Shown here: piece after piece, positions 31,281-40,800 of the stretch
Layout: every line of letters starts with the position of its first letter
Position numbering within the stretch: position 1 is the first letter of the stretch
DNA from: Stutzerimonas stutzeri
Lineage (GTDB): Bacteria > Pseudomonadota > Gammaproteobacteria > Pseudomonadales > Pseudomonadaceae
NCBI RefSeq assembly: GCF_024448935.1
Contig: NZ_JAMOIE010000008.1
Coordinates: 1-64,000, forward strand
Length of the DNA stretch: 64,000 nt
Direction of reading: 5' to 3'
The notes under the pieces: generated by a model
The model's input: only the letters and a program-made list of their open reading frames with translations
Told to the model about the DNA's origin: nothing
The model's database searches: none
Program-made: the position numbers and the translations under genes

Positions 31281-32687
31281 CTAGATCGGCGAGGGCCTCA
31301 ACGAGTCCGCCTCGTGCTGTCGAACTATTTCCTGAGTAAGCCCGCTGGATTGAGCATTCAGCATGTCCAGATACCCTTCCGCCCCCAGACCTTGATCGCC
31401 TGGCAACTGAAAGACGGGCTGACGTCCGTGAGCCGTGATTTCGTCGACCAAAGCCATTCTGGCAACTTGCTGAGCAGTGGCGTGCTCCCCAACGAGATCG
31501 AGCAGCGCCTTGTACATCTCGGAAGACCGCAGCTTCTCTTCAGCGAGAATGTGCGGATGACGCAGATCGTTCTGCAGGAGTACATCGACCAGGCGTGAAG
31601 CCCGACCATCGACATCCAGGGCAGGTCGGCTCTCACCAGAAAGGACCAGTGCCGGCAACAACTTCATAGCCTCGTCAGCCCATGTCGCCGGCCGGCGCTG
31701 AATCCGCTCGTAGAGCTCAGCCTTCTCGGCAACTTCGCTCACAAAGGCATGCCGCAGCTGCCTGTTAGAAAGGGGATCCAACGTCTCGAAAATTTGCTCA
31801 ACGGCGTCATACAGTTCGGCGACGTGCATGCCGCGATAGCTACTTGCGTCCAGCCGCTGAAGGACAATCCCGAGCATGTGCTCCGTCGCATGCTCGGGAT
31901 CCGCCAACGAAGCCCCGCGGAAGGCCCCCAGCGACGCCGCTGCGTTGACGAAGGAGCCATCCTTGCTCGCATGCGCGAGCGCTACAGCGAGGTCGGCCTT
32001 GAGCTCGCGAAGCGCAGTGCCATATAACTTTCCGGCTACCCCAAACTCAGCAATGGCACGACGCCGCAGGTCATCACCACTCACATCGCGGCAATGCTGC
32101 AGCTCGTGGACCGTCGCAAAAAACAATTTTTCCTCTGCCGACTGAAGGACCCGAGGCCCACCATTGATCGCGTCATCCACATATTTGAGACCGGAATCGC
32201 TGATAGCCATATCGGCGCCGACGCCTTCAAGACCGCCAACAAAGCAAAGAGTCTCTCGCTCACTCCAGAGGTACTTCTTCTCCGACAATTTGATGGCGAA
32301 CTGGCGGTCCCCACCTCGCTCTGCTGCCAACCAGAAACGGCTCTGCGGATCCAGAAGGTCTGGGGAACCTCGCATCAGAAAAGCGGGGGCCTGGCTGACG
32401 AACTGCATGAAATCAGCCGATGATGTCGACACGATTCGGATAGAAGTAGAGCCCGGAGCCGCCAGATTCTGAAGCTCCTGGGAAATGGAGTCCTGCCCCA
32501 GATGAGCCAGGCCCGAGAGACCCGCCTGGCGGCCATCTGCAGCGCTCACCGGCGCTGCCAAACACAATGACGCCAGGACGCCGGCAGCAATCGTTCTGAG
32601 CAGTGTCTTCGCCCCAGGCGTAGAACCCTCTTTCGAGTGCACAACAGTCGTCCCGGACATCAGAAAATCGGTAACTCCGCTACCCAT
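31281..32687 (-). CDS. Secreted HExxH putative metallopeptidase
   Basis: Protein of 468 residues. ATG 32687 follows GGAGGA. A signal-peptide-like segment, TLLRTIAAGVLASLCLAAPV then SAAD, lies near 28-52 after a long N-region, so export is likely but not certain. ATVHELQHCRD (about 190) is a zincin HExxH motif, and LRELKADLAVALAHA about 50 residues on could give the third ligand (Glu or Asp). Gene order places it after an EAL-domain protein. In conjugative plasmids such enzymes could act on the cell wall or on the transfer apparatus, but the substrate cannot be told. It overlaps its neighbour by 8 bases. Confidence 0.65.
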   Translation of the reverse strand: MGSGVTDFLMSGTTVVHSKEGSTPGAKTLLRTIAAGVLASLCLAAPVSAADGRQAGLSGLAHLGQDSISQELQNLAAPGSTSIRIVSTSSADFMQFVSQAPAFLMRGSPDLLDPQSRFWLAAERGGDRQFAIKLSEKKYLWSERETLCFVGGLEGVGADMAISDSGLKYVDDAINGGPRVLQSAEEKLFFATVHELQHCRDVSGDDLRRRAIAEFGVAGKLYGTALRELKADLAVALAHASKDGSFVNAAASLGAFRGASLADPEHATEHMLGIVLQRLDASSYRGMHVAELYDAVEQIFETLDPLSNRQLRHAFVSEVAEKAELYERIQRRPATWADEAMKLLPALVLSGESRPALDVDGRASRLVDVLLQNDLRHPHILAEEKLRSSEMYKALLDLVGEHATAQQVARMALVDEITAHGRQPVFQLPGDQGLGAEGYLDMLNAQSSGLTQEIVRQHEADSLRPSPI

Positions 32688-32997
32688 GCAGTCCTCCGGA
32701 CAACGGAACATGCCGGACCTCGGTCACTCCGGGCCGCGGCTGGAAAAGCACGTGAAGACCCGCCGCCTCGATAATCTCAAGGCATTGACTCTCCACGGCC
32801 GGCAGGACGATATCACCGGCCTCGCTCTTGATCCGGACATCACGTCGAACGTCGAGAGGCCTCGACACCACCTGCACAACGGCATCGTGGAACGGCCAAT
32901 CGGACGCAAGCCAGAGTAAGGCGCAAGACTGCACGCCATCGAGCTCACCTCGGTGCAAGAGGTATTCGTCGAGCACAACCGGCAGAGCGGATGTCAT
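32680..32997 (-). CDS. Hypothetical protein
   Basis: Protein of 105 residues, mostly beta (VVQVVSRPLDVRRDVRIKSE, GDIVLPAVESQCLEII). ATG 32997 follows GAGGA and overlaps the stop of the EAL gene (ATGA); its own end overlaps the metallopeptidase start. So EAL, this gene and the metallopeptidase form one translationally coupled unit. No family recognised. Confidence 0.6.
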   Translation of the reverse strand: MTSALPVVLDEYLLHRGELDGVQSCALLWLASDWPFHDAVVQVVSRPLDVRRDVRIKSEAGDIVLPAVESQCLEIIEAAGLHVLFQPRPGVTEVRHVPLSGGLHG

Positions 32998-33707
32998 AGC
33001 CCGATCCTCGCAACACCGAGAGCGAGCTGCCGGCTTTCCTGCAGATCGGGCAGCTCTTCCAGGATGGGGCCTACATGAAACCCCTGGACGAGCCCCACGC
33101 GCAGCTCCCTCAGCCGGGCGAGCTTTTCTTCGGAGTCGACATGCTCGGCGATCAACTCACCGCCGAACGAGCGCGCAAGATCCCGGATAGGCAGGATCTC
33201 TCCGCTGCTGCAGAGCCTTGCAACCAAGTCGCCACTCAGCTTCAGGTATTCCGGTTGGATTTCGCGCACGAGCGGCGCGGTAAAGTAACCATCGCCGAAG
33301 TCGTCGATGGCCACCTTCGCGTTCAATAGGCGAACCGCCGCGACGAACTGCTGGATCCTCGGCATGTCGTTGATCTGCGCAGTTTCGGTGATCTCGAAAA
33401 CGACCTGGTGTGCCAGATCCATATTCTTGAACACCAGCGAAAGCAGCTCGTTACAGGATTCTTCTATCGTCAACACGGACACGTTAACAGCGACGCGCAC
33501 ATATGGCCGATCGCGCAGTAAACGGAAAACATGCCGCAGCACTTCGAAGTCGATGAGGTCGATGAAACCGAATTCCTCGCCCAGCTGCAGTAGTTTTACA
33601 TGCCCGGAACGGACCCCCCTCGTTCTGGCAAGGGCTTCGTAATGCGAGACAGCACCTGTCCGAGCGTCCACGATCGGCTGGAACACCGGGCTTACTACTT
33701 TCCGCAT
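32994..33707 (-). CDS. EAL-domain protein (putative c-di-GMP phosphodiesterase)
   Basis: Compact EAL protein of 237 residues with no sensory domain. FQPIVDARTGAVSHYEALAR carries the EAL motif; VAVNVSVLTIE, VFEITETA, VAIDDFGDGY, the lysine in EYLKLSGDL and the glutamate in LIAEHVDSEE are the usual metal and catalytic residues, and QGFHVGP closes the domain. The set appears intact, so hydrolysis of c-di-GMP is plausible; a loop-6-like variant cannot be excluded. A plasmid-borne phosphodiesterase could shift the host between biofilm and motile states around transfer. It overlaps the next gene. Confidence 0.85.
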   Translation of the reverse strand: MRKVVSPVFQPIVDARTGAVSHYEALARTRGVRSGHVKLLQLGEEFGFIDLIDFEVLRHVFRLLRDRPYVRVAVNVSVLTIEESCNELLSLVFKNMDLAHQVVFEITETAQINDMPRIQQFVAAVRLLNAKVAIDDFGDGYFTAPLVREIQPEYLKLSGDLVARLCSSGEILPIRDLARSFGGELIAEHVDSEEKLARLRELRVGLVQGFHVGPILEELPDLQESRQLALGVARIGL

Positions 33708-33734
33708 TCGTCCCCCCTCGCCTATTGGCAGTTC

Positions 33735-34250
33735 TTACAGCTCTTTGGATGCCCAATTGATCGGTGCATCAGTGATCGCCTCGATCGAGTTCAGGTGAAC
33801 CCACAAAGCACGCTTCGCATAGACACGCGCCTCGCCGGCGATCCGCTTCAGCTCGGCCGAGTTCAGAGGAGCGATACCCTGGTGAATGGCGTTACGGAGA
33901 GCGACCACTAGTTCCAGGTGGCTGTAACTATCCGCAGCTCCGCCGAAGGCTTGATGCACGGCGCGAAATAGATCCGCGTTATCACGAGTGATCGAATCCA
34001 GGTCTCCCAGATCAACAGGGCGGGAGCTGTCCTGGATCGGCACATAACCGGTTCCGTCGACGTTGAGGTAGGCGACGGAAAACTCTTTGCCATGCGCGGT
34101 CACCGACTGAGCCTGGACCACTTTGCGGCCGAGGCCGTTCGCCTCGAACGCGATATCGTCCAGCTCAACATAGTGGCCGGCGGGGAACTGAACGGCCGAC
34201 TGGATGACGACCTGCGGATAGGTGAATTGGGTATTCAGAGCAACAGTCAT
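33735..34250 (-). CDS. Hypothetical protein
   Basis: Protein of 171 residues; ATG 34250 follows GAGG. Beta-rich N-terminal half (TYPQVVIQSAVQFPAGHYVE, VTAHGKEFSVAYLNVDG) and helical C-terminal half (AELKRIAGEARVYAKRALWV). The promoter region 34251-34305 contains TTGACAATACGCAATAATAA; GCGTATTGTC recurs at 14944 and 34299. No family recognised. It lies 27 bases upstream of the EAL gene and is probably in the same operon. Confidence 0.6.
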   Translation of the reverse strand: MTVALNTQFTYPQVVIQSAVQFPAGHYVELDDIAFEANGLGRKVVQAQSVTAHGKEFSVAYLNVDGTGYVPIQDSSRPVDLGDLDSITRDNADLFRAVHQAFGGAADSYSHLELVVALRNAIHQGIAPLNSAELKRIAGEARVYAKRALWVHLNSIEAITDAPINWASKEL

Positions 34251-34305
34251 GGCGATACCTCTATCTGAATTGGCAAATGTTATTTTCTGTTATTATTGCG
34301 TATTG

Positions 34306-34989
34306 TCAACGGACTTTCAGGCTATTCCCGCCCTCTTCCAGCTCGTTGCTCATACGCTGAACTCCCGCCAACATTTGCGCCTCGGACAGCAGCGAATTCG
34401 CAAACTGGTCTTCCTGCAGCTCAACCAGGCCGTCACGCATTTCTCTACGCAGTTCACGACTGACCTGAGCGGCCGCCCCGGTTTGCACCCGAGAAAGGCG
34501 CTCCAGGGTTTCGTTGATAGCATTCAGTCCACCGGCCACCTTGTGCGCCAGGGCGTTCAGGCTGGGATCCCGAGCACGCAGTTCACGGATGCTCTCGGCG
34601 CCGGCGTTCAGCTCGTTCACCGCCCGCCCATGGACCAGGTAGTCCTGCACCTGCTGCAAATGGCGCCGGATCTCCAGGTGGTAGAAGTTCTTCGCCGACT
34701 CGACATAGAGCGGCAAACTGAAGCCTTGGCCGTTGGCCGCCCGATTGCGGTATTCCAGATTCAGTCGCTCGGCGAAAAAATCCTGCCGCTCTTGCTTCGC
34801 AATGGCTGCGGGCAGGCCCGCGACTTCCTGGCGTCTCATCATCTGTTCCAGCTGCTCCCGGTACAGGTAAATCACGTCGGCAGCGATGCTGTCTTGGATC
34901 CGCACCAACACGTTGCGGTCCAGCCCATTCGGTACGGCTGCGACAGCACGCAACTCGTCAATCACCAGATCTCTCACGCCGATCATCAT
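34306..34989 (-). CDS. Coiled-coil hypothetical protein
   Basis: Protein of 227 residues, helical throughout with heptad patterns (EQLEQMMRRQEVAGLPAAIA, LEIRRHLQQVQDYLVHGRAV, SRELRREMRDGLVELQEDQF). AAGGGG precedes ATG 34989. It follows topB by 9 bases and is likely in that operon. No motif for enzymatic activity. Could be an accessory partner of topoisomerase III, by position only. Confidence 0.65.
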   Translation of the reverse strand: MMIGVRDLVIDELRAVAAVPNGLDRNVLVRIQDSIAADVIYLYREQLEQMMRRQEVAGLPAAIAKQERQDFFAERLNLEYRNRAANGQGFSLPLYVESAKNFYHLEIRRHLQQVQDYLVHGRAVNELNAGAESIRELRARDPSLNALAHKVAGGLNAINETLERLSRVQTGAAAQVSRELRREMRDGLVELQEDQFANSLLSEAQMLAGVQRMSNELEEGGNSLKVR

Positions 34990-34998
34990 CTCTGCCCC

Positions 34999-37146
34999 TT
35001 ATGCGGCTACTTGTTCGGTGTACTTGCAACCCGACCGGAAGCCCTCGCAGCCGATAAACGGCCCATTGCCTCCCATTCGTTTCATCAATTGGCTGCCGCA
35101 TTGCGGACAGGCCTTGCCGACCGGCTCCGGTGCGACACGAGGGCCCGAGCTTCCACCTTTGCCTGCCCCCGCTTTCGCCGGCCCCGTGTAGGGGATATTC
35201 AGGGGTTTGGAGCGGATCTCCGCGATCACCTTGGTAATCCACGAGCGCTGCATCGCCTCAAATCGATCGATGGTGCTTCTGCCCGCCTCGATCTCGCGCA
35301 TCGCCGTTTCCCACAACGCGGTCATGTCCGGTTTCGCGATCTCGGCAGGCAGCGCCTGGATCAGCGCCCTGCCGGCTTGAGTCGAGATGATGAATTCTTC
35401 CTTCTGCTTACCCTTCGGCTTCACGAACTCCACCTGGGCCAGGTCGACCAACTTCGGCACGAAGGTATGCCTTGTTGCAGGGGTCCCCAGGCCGCCTGCG
35501 GCTTCTTCTTCGCCCGCTTTCCGGTCATCGATCATCTGCTTGAAGATCGCTTTGATGCGCTCGTCGGTGACGTACTTGTGCACGTTGATCATCGCGTCGA
35601 GCAGCGTGGCGTCAGTGAAGTGATCGGGTGGCGTGGTTTTCTTCGCAGTGATGTCCAGGCCTTCACATAGGGCAGCATCCCCAACAGCCATCGGCGGCAG
35701 CACGTCGTTCTCGCCGCTGTCGTCTTCCCCTTTCTTCTTCGTTTTCATGCCCGGGTAAAGGGCCTTCCAGCCCGGCAGAAGCGGGGTGGTGCCGGAGGTA
35801 CCGAAGCGCTGCCCCGAGACCTCGACCACTACCTCTACCTGGCGGTAGCGATGAAGCGGCATGAACTGCGCCAAATAGCGTCTGCAGATTTCCTCGTAGA
35901 GGTCCTGCTCGATCCCCGAAAGGACGGAGATATTGGCCCGTCGCGTAGTGGGAATGATCGCGTGGTGGACCGGAGTCTTGGACGTGTTCCAGGCTCGCGA
36001 CTTGCGAGTTAGATCAATGTCCTGCAGCGGTGCACCAAATTGCAGGTTATTCGTGACGGCGGCATACACTTCAGGAGCATCAGCATGCTGACTCTCAGGC
36101 AGATACTGGCAGTCGGATCGCGGATAGGTGGTGAGCTCATGCTTTTCATAGAGGCTCTGCAGGGCCTTCAGCACCGCATCCGACTTGTAGCCGAATTTCT
36201 TCGACGCCAGGATTTGCAGCTGGTCGACAGAGAACGGCAAAGGGGCCGACTCGGTCTTTTCAGTGTCGCTGTATTCGACCACCTTGCCAGTCTTGCCTTG
36301 GACCGCAGTGTTCAACTGGTCGGCTACTCGCCGATCCAGCAGCCGCCCTCTTTCATCCAGCCCCGCCTGGCTGGGGTACGGTTTCCAGCGCGCACGGAAA
36401 TCGCCTTTGGTGACCTTGAATCGCGCCGAAAGCGCGAAATAATCAACGGGAACAAAATTTTCGATCGCCAGGTCACGCTGGACGATCAGCCCCAACAACG
36501 CGGTCATCACGCGGCCGTAGGCTATGTGCGACCCTTGAAATCCACATTCCTTCGCGTGAAGGGAAATGGCACGACTGAGGTTCATCCCCGCCAGCCAATC
36601 AGCCCTTGAGCGCGATCGCGCTGCGTCACGAAGACCGATGAAGCCGGCGTTGTCGCACTCCCCCTTCAAACCGTTCGCGACAGTCGTCTCATCGAAACCA
36701 GAAATGAGCACGCGCCGCACCGGTTTCCGGTTGCCCAGAAACTCCAGGATCTCGTCGATAAGCAACTGCCCTTCGCGGTCGGGATCCCCGGCATTGACCA
36801 CCACAGTGGCCTTCGCGACAAAAGACTTGATCGTCTTGAACAGATCTTTTTTCTCGGAGTCGAGCGCTATCGACCACCCTGGTAAATCGCTCTGCCCAGG
36901 GAAGAGCGGCAGGTGATCCCAACTCCATTTGAACTTGCCGTTCTTACCCTTCGGGGCGCCTGGGAAAGCAGCTCCGATGTAGTAATCGGGTTCTTCGAGC
37001 GCAAAAATGTGCCCCGCAGCCCAGCAAACCGCCCAACCATTTCCTTCCGCAAAAGTCCCCCCCCTGTTGGTTATTGGCGAGGTCTTTGACAAGACCTGAA
37101 CCATGGCCTTACCCAGCTTTGGCTTCTCGGCGACGTAGACTTTCAT
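34999..37146 (-). CDS. topB: DNA topoisomerase III (type IA)
   Basis: Type IA topoisomerase of 715 residues. TOPRIM domain: MKVYVAEKPKLGKAMVQ, AAGHIFALEEPDYY, VVVNAGDPDREGQLLIDEIL (about 120). The DNA-gate domain includes HIAYGRVMTALLGLIVQRD and the active-site region HELTTYPRSDCQYLPE, with the nucleophile Tyr near 340. A C-terminal zinc finger (CPQCGSQLMKRMGGNGPFIG, then a CEGF Cys) closes the protein. TraE-type TopB enzymes are common on conjugative plasmids and resolve replication or transfer intermediates. GGAGG lies before ATG 37146. Divergent from the gene at 37244. Confidence 0.95.
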   Translation of the reverse strand: MKVYVAEKPKLGKAMVQVLSKTSPITNRGGTFAEGNGWAVCWAAGHIFALEEPDYYIGAAFPGAPKGKNGKFKWSWDHLPLFPGQSDLPGWSIALDSEKKDLFKTIKSFVAKATVVVNAGDPDREGQLLIDEILEFLGNRKPVRRVLISGFDETTVANGLKGECDNAGFIGLRDAARSRSRADWLAGMNLSRAISLHAKECGFQGSHIAYGRVMTALLGLIVQRDLAIENFVPVDYFALSARFKVTKGDFRARWKPYPSQAGLDERGRLLDRRVADQLNTAVQGKTGKVVEYSDTEKTESAPLPFSVDQLQILASKKFGYKSDAVLKALQSLYEKHELTTYPRSDCQYLPESQHADAPEVYAAVTNNLQFGAPLQDIDLTRKSRAWNTSKTPVHHAIIPTTRRANISVLSGIEQDLYEEICRRYLAQFMPLHRYRQVEVVVEVSGQRFGTSGTTPLLPGWKALYPGMKTKKKGEDDSGENDVLPPMAVGDAALCEGLDITAKKTTPPDHFTDATLLDAMINVHKYVTDERIKAIFKQMIDDRKAGEEEAAGGLGTPATRHTFVPKLVDLAQVEFVKPKGKQKEEFIISTQAGRALIQALPAEIAKPDMTALWETAMREIEAGRSTIDRFEAMQRSWITKVIAEIRSKPLNIPYTGPAKAGAGKGGSSGPRVAPEPVGKACPQCGSQLMKRMGGNGPFIGCEGFRSGCKYTEQVAA

Positions 37147-37243
37147 CTCAAGATGCCTCCACTGGCCAATTGCGAAACGGTTTCCAAGCCGAGTTCGGAA
37201 GGTTTGGTATCATCAAAACGAGTTCGAAAAAGGAGTCCATCAG

Positions 37244-37522
37244 ATGGACAAACAACTGAAAGACTTGGTGAAAAAAGCCGGCACCTTCGCTCGGGAAAAA
37301 AACGGGGGCCTTTCTCACCGAATCCGCACCAAACTTGACGAGATCAAGCCCGCCATTGCGGTGCTTGCTCAGGAGCGTCTCACCCCCAGCGATATCCGCG
37401 AGTTCATTCAGAAGGAAACTGGCATGAAGATCGGGATCCAGAACCTTCGCCGGTACCTGAAGGACAGCTTGAACTACCCCCCGAATGGATCCGGCGGCAA
37501 AGATTCGGCCGCGGGAGAGTGA
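37244..37522 (+). CDS. Small plasmid protein with HTH-like C-terminus
   Basis: Protein of 92 residues, basic, helical. LTPSDIREFIQKETGMKIGI then QNLRRYLKDSL reads as a putative helix-turn-helix. AAAGGAG lies before ATG 37244. It is one of only two plus-strand genes between 22.5 and 62 kb and is divergent from topB across a 97-base gap, so it may regulate that promoter and its own. Resembles small conjugative-plasmid regulators in style, not by a specific family match. Confidence 0.6.
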   Translation: MDKQLKDLVKKAGTFAREKNGGLSHRIRTKLDEIKPAIAVLAQERLTPSDIREFIQKETGMKIGIQNLRRYLKDSLNYPPNGSGGKDSAAGE

Positions 37523-37538
37523 TACCAGGGCAATGCTT

Positions 37539-37883
37539 CTACGCGCTTGCATCATCACCCCCTAGCACCCTCATACCCTGCATGGCCAACAGCAGATCGG
37601 CCATCACTTCGCCACCCTCACCGGCGGGCACCAAAAGCTCACCGGAGCTTTCCGAAAACTCGACCTGCATTACCGGCTCACGGATGACGCCGGCCTCGGC
37701 CTTTTTCCACTCGGATACCGAAAATCGGATCCGGTGCTCGTCATCACCCTCAATCCACTCAACTGCGGCATCTGCCCCAGTGCTTTGATCAGCGCTAACA
37801 AACCCGAGCTGCACATAAGGCAGCTCGCGGCCGATACCCGATGGCATTTCCATGCGGGAGCAGAATTTCTCGAATGGCGTCAT
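37539..37883 (-). CDS. Hypothetical protein
   Basis: Protein of 114 residues; AGGGAGG precedes ATG 37883. Beta-rich (PYVQLGFVSADQSTGADAAV, RIRFSVSEWKKAEAGVI, QVEFSESSGELLVPAGEGGE). It lies 9 bases downstream of the 1745-residue helicase gene in the same operon. Its stop faces the plus-strand gene at 37522. Function unknown; could be an accessory of the helicase. Confidence 0.6.
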   Translation of the reverse strand: MTPFEKFCSRMEMPSGIGRELPYVQLGFVSADQSTGADAAVEWIEGDDEHRIRFSVSEWKKAEAGVIREPVMQVEFSESSGELLVPAGEGGEVMADLLLAMQGMRVLGGDDASA

Positions 37884-37892
37884 GCAGCCTCC

Positions 37893-40800
37893 CTAAGCTT
37901 TCACAGCGCGCATGCGCTCTTCATTTTCACTTTCATTAGAGTATATGACACCTCTTAAATTGTTAATAGCTTGTCTCAAAGAGGATTCCGCATATAGCGA
38001 AACGCCCTGCCTGTACAAAATCCCCATCGCTTTCGAGATGTTTTCGGTGGGAAACTTGGCCACCATCACCTTCCGCGTACCGGCGAAAGGCCCGGTAACC
38101 TTGATCAGGTCCTCGTTCGCAAAGTAACGACCGCCCCAGACCTTGCTTCCGGGAACCTCCATGACGGCCATGCCGTCCTGCAGGAAAAGACGCATCTCGC
38201 TTTCGTCGTCATCGCTCAAGCCTGGCGAAGTTGTGAGCTTCACCGCTGGGAACCGGTCGAGTACCTCACCACACATAGCCGCCGTTTCCACGCGAACTGG
38301 CAGGCTTTGCAAATGCTTGAGGTCGACGCCCCTGGCCATCAGCACCCCGCGGTGACGCGCACCCCGCTCATCGGTGTAAATGATGCTGCTGCCGATGGAG
38401 CCCGCAGCCGCGATCTGCGCGGCCTTGAACAGGTTGCCGTCGAGAATCAGCCGCTGGTATGTCACGTTCCCTGCGGGCGCAGTGTCGAACCGCAGCATGA
38501 GGTCATCCAGCAATCCGGCCTTTGGCATGATCCGGAACTGGACGTCGTCCTGCAGGCTGTAGAGCGTCCGGTCGATCAGCGTTTGCCGGCCCGGTACTGC
38601 AAAGCTGAGCTCATACCCTCCAAGCAGGTGGATGTGTTTCGGGTTGTCAGGCACGGCGATCGAAGCGATAACGCCGAAATCAGTTTCACCGTCGTTGTTG
38701 GTAAACCTGGCTACGGCCCCGACCTGCAGTCCGTCGAGGACGCCATCAAGCACCTTGAGGCGGTGCATCATCTTCTGAACAGAGTTCGGCCTCTTAGCCG
38801 CCAACGCCTCGTCAACCGACTTGCAATCCTTCGCTAAAACGGTTTCCAGAAACTTCCGTCGGTTGACCGCAAGGAACCCCTTGAGGGCAAGGAAGAAGTC
38901 CTGGTTCTGACGTCGCTCATGATTGATCCTGAAGTGCTCAACCGCAGCAGAACCCTCACGAACCAGGCGCTTGACGGCATCCGACCTCATCGGATCCAGC
39001 GCGACGTCATACTCGATCGTCTTGGCGAAGACCGGCTGATTGAATGCGCTATCGGAATGGGGATTCCCGCTCTCGTACACCACCCGCGCCACCTCCCGCG
39101 CTCGCACATCAAGCTCTCGCGATTTCAAGGGGTTCACGCCCTTGGCGTCGAGCTCCTTGATGACCCGGAGGTATTCATTGGTGAGCGCTTCGTAGATCTG
39201 CTCTTGCTCGACCACACGCAGCATCACAAGCCGACTGGTCAGCTTGTTGATGAAGTACGATTCTTCGCGCTCGTCCTCATTCTCCAGATTGATGTCGAGA
39301 CGCTGCGCAATTCGCGGATTGGCCTCCAAATACCGGAAGGCGACCTCGTCACCAATGGCATTGATGAAGTCCGGTACCGATCGGTCCAGAGCAGCGTTGT
39401 CCTGGTTTGCGGTTGTATTGGCAGATAGCTTCCGGAGCTTGGAATTCTGCATCGCGATGGGCCGGGCCTCGCCGATCAAGCCCGACGACAACGTCTCGAT
39501 TTCCGGCGACGACGTTTGGCCCTTCCGGTTGACGCGACCGAAGAACTGCACCCGAGTGTTCACGTCCGCGGCGGACTGAAGCTCGATCATTACCCGGCGC
39601 CGCTGGTCAGGGAACTTTTCGCCGGCATGCAAGCTGATACCCGTGCTGCCGGCACGTGTCAGCAGAAGGGCATCGGTAGTGCCCGTCACGAAGTCCTTCA
39701 CGATCTGCGCCTTGGGCCGTTCAAGCACAGGCGATGCAAAGAAGCTCCCTGCTCGCTGATGGATCTGCAGCTTGCGGCCGGAAAGCTCATCGCAGATGAA
39801 ACCAGCCGTCGCGATTCGGGTTCGGATCTCATCCAGTGGCGACACCGGCAGATCCGGGAAGTCATTGATCAACCCGTCCACTGTCGAAACCACATCCATG
39901 AACTCTTCGGAGGTCACGGGGACCTTGGTGGCCTCACCATAGCGGTTGGTCTCCACGTAGTAGGTCAGGCGATGCAGCATGCGGTGCAGCACATCCCGGA
40001 AGGTGAGATAGCCATCCAGTTCGGTCTCGCCCTGCAGGCTGGTTCCGAACTCTTCGGCATCAACGTCATCGAAGCCAGGCCGTAGGTCGGCCACAATGTC
40101 CACCAGGAGGGACTCCATGGTGTTCTCCAACACGATGACAGGCTTTTTGCCCTCTTCCAGGGCCTTGATAGCCCTGTCAGCAGCGAGGTCTGTCTTGATG
40201 GCCATCATGAACTGGCGGTAAATCGCGTAGAGGCGCGACCCAAAGTTGGTGCTGACCGCTCCCATCCGGTTGCCTTTGCGCTCCACCTCCGGAATGGCTT
40301 CAAGTGCTTTTTTGATCTCCTTGTTCCGCTTGTTGACCAACTCATTGATGTCGCCGGCCAAGTAGTTCATCAGCTCCAGGATCTCGGCGAGCTTGTCCGA
40401 AAGCGATCGATTTCGTTCCTCTCGCCCGTCGTCGCTGACGGTGCTAAATGCCAGATTGCTGAGGTCATGCTCGCGCCGAATAAACACGCCGTCCCGAGCC
40501 AGCATTCCCGAGAGCACCTCCTGCAGAACCTCGCCGCCAATGGCGAGCGTCTCCGGTAACGCTCCCATATCCACTGTTTCGGGGAAGAGCTCGGAATACA
40601 GCATCACGTTCTTGCCAGCCTTCATGGCCGTCGCCGAGGAGTAAACGACGAAGTCGGCGTTGTCGATGGCGAGACCGATGTTCTGCCCGGTATTCGACTC
40701 GCCGGCCGCGTTGTGCGCTTCATCCAGCAATAACGCTTTGCCCTCCGCGATCTGGCTGATCCAGCGCGCCTTCGAAGATTTGGCTCTGTCCCGGTTGAAC

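Noticed and set aside
30868-31284. Plus-strand 138-residue frame
   Set aside because: No ribosome site, low-complexity Pro/Arg/Ser and overlaps the small gene at 30846.
34222-35670. Plus-strand frame of 482 residues
   Set aside because: Antisense to topB and its neighbour; Leu/His/Arg-rich with no motif.
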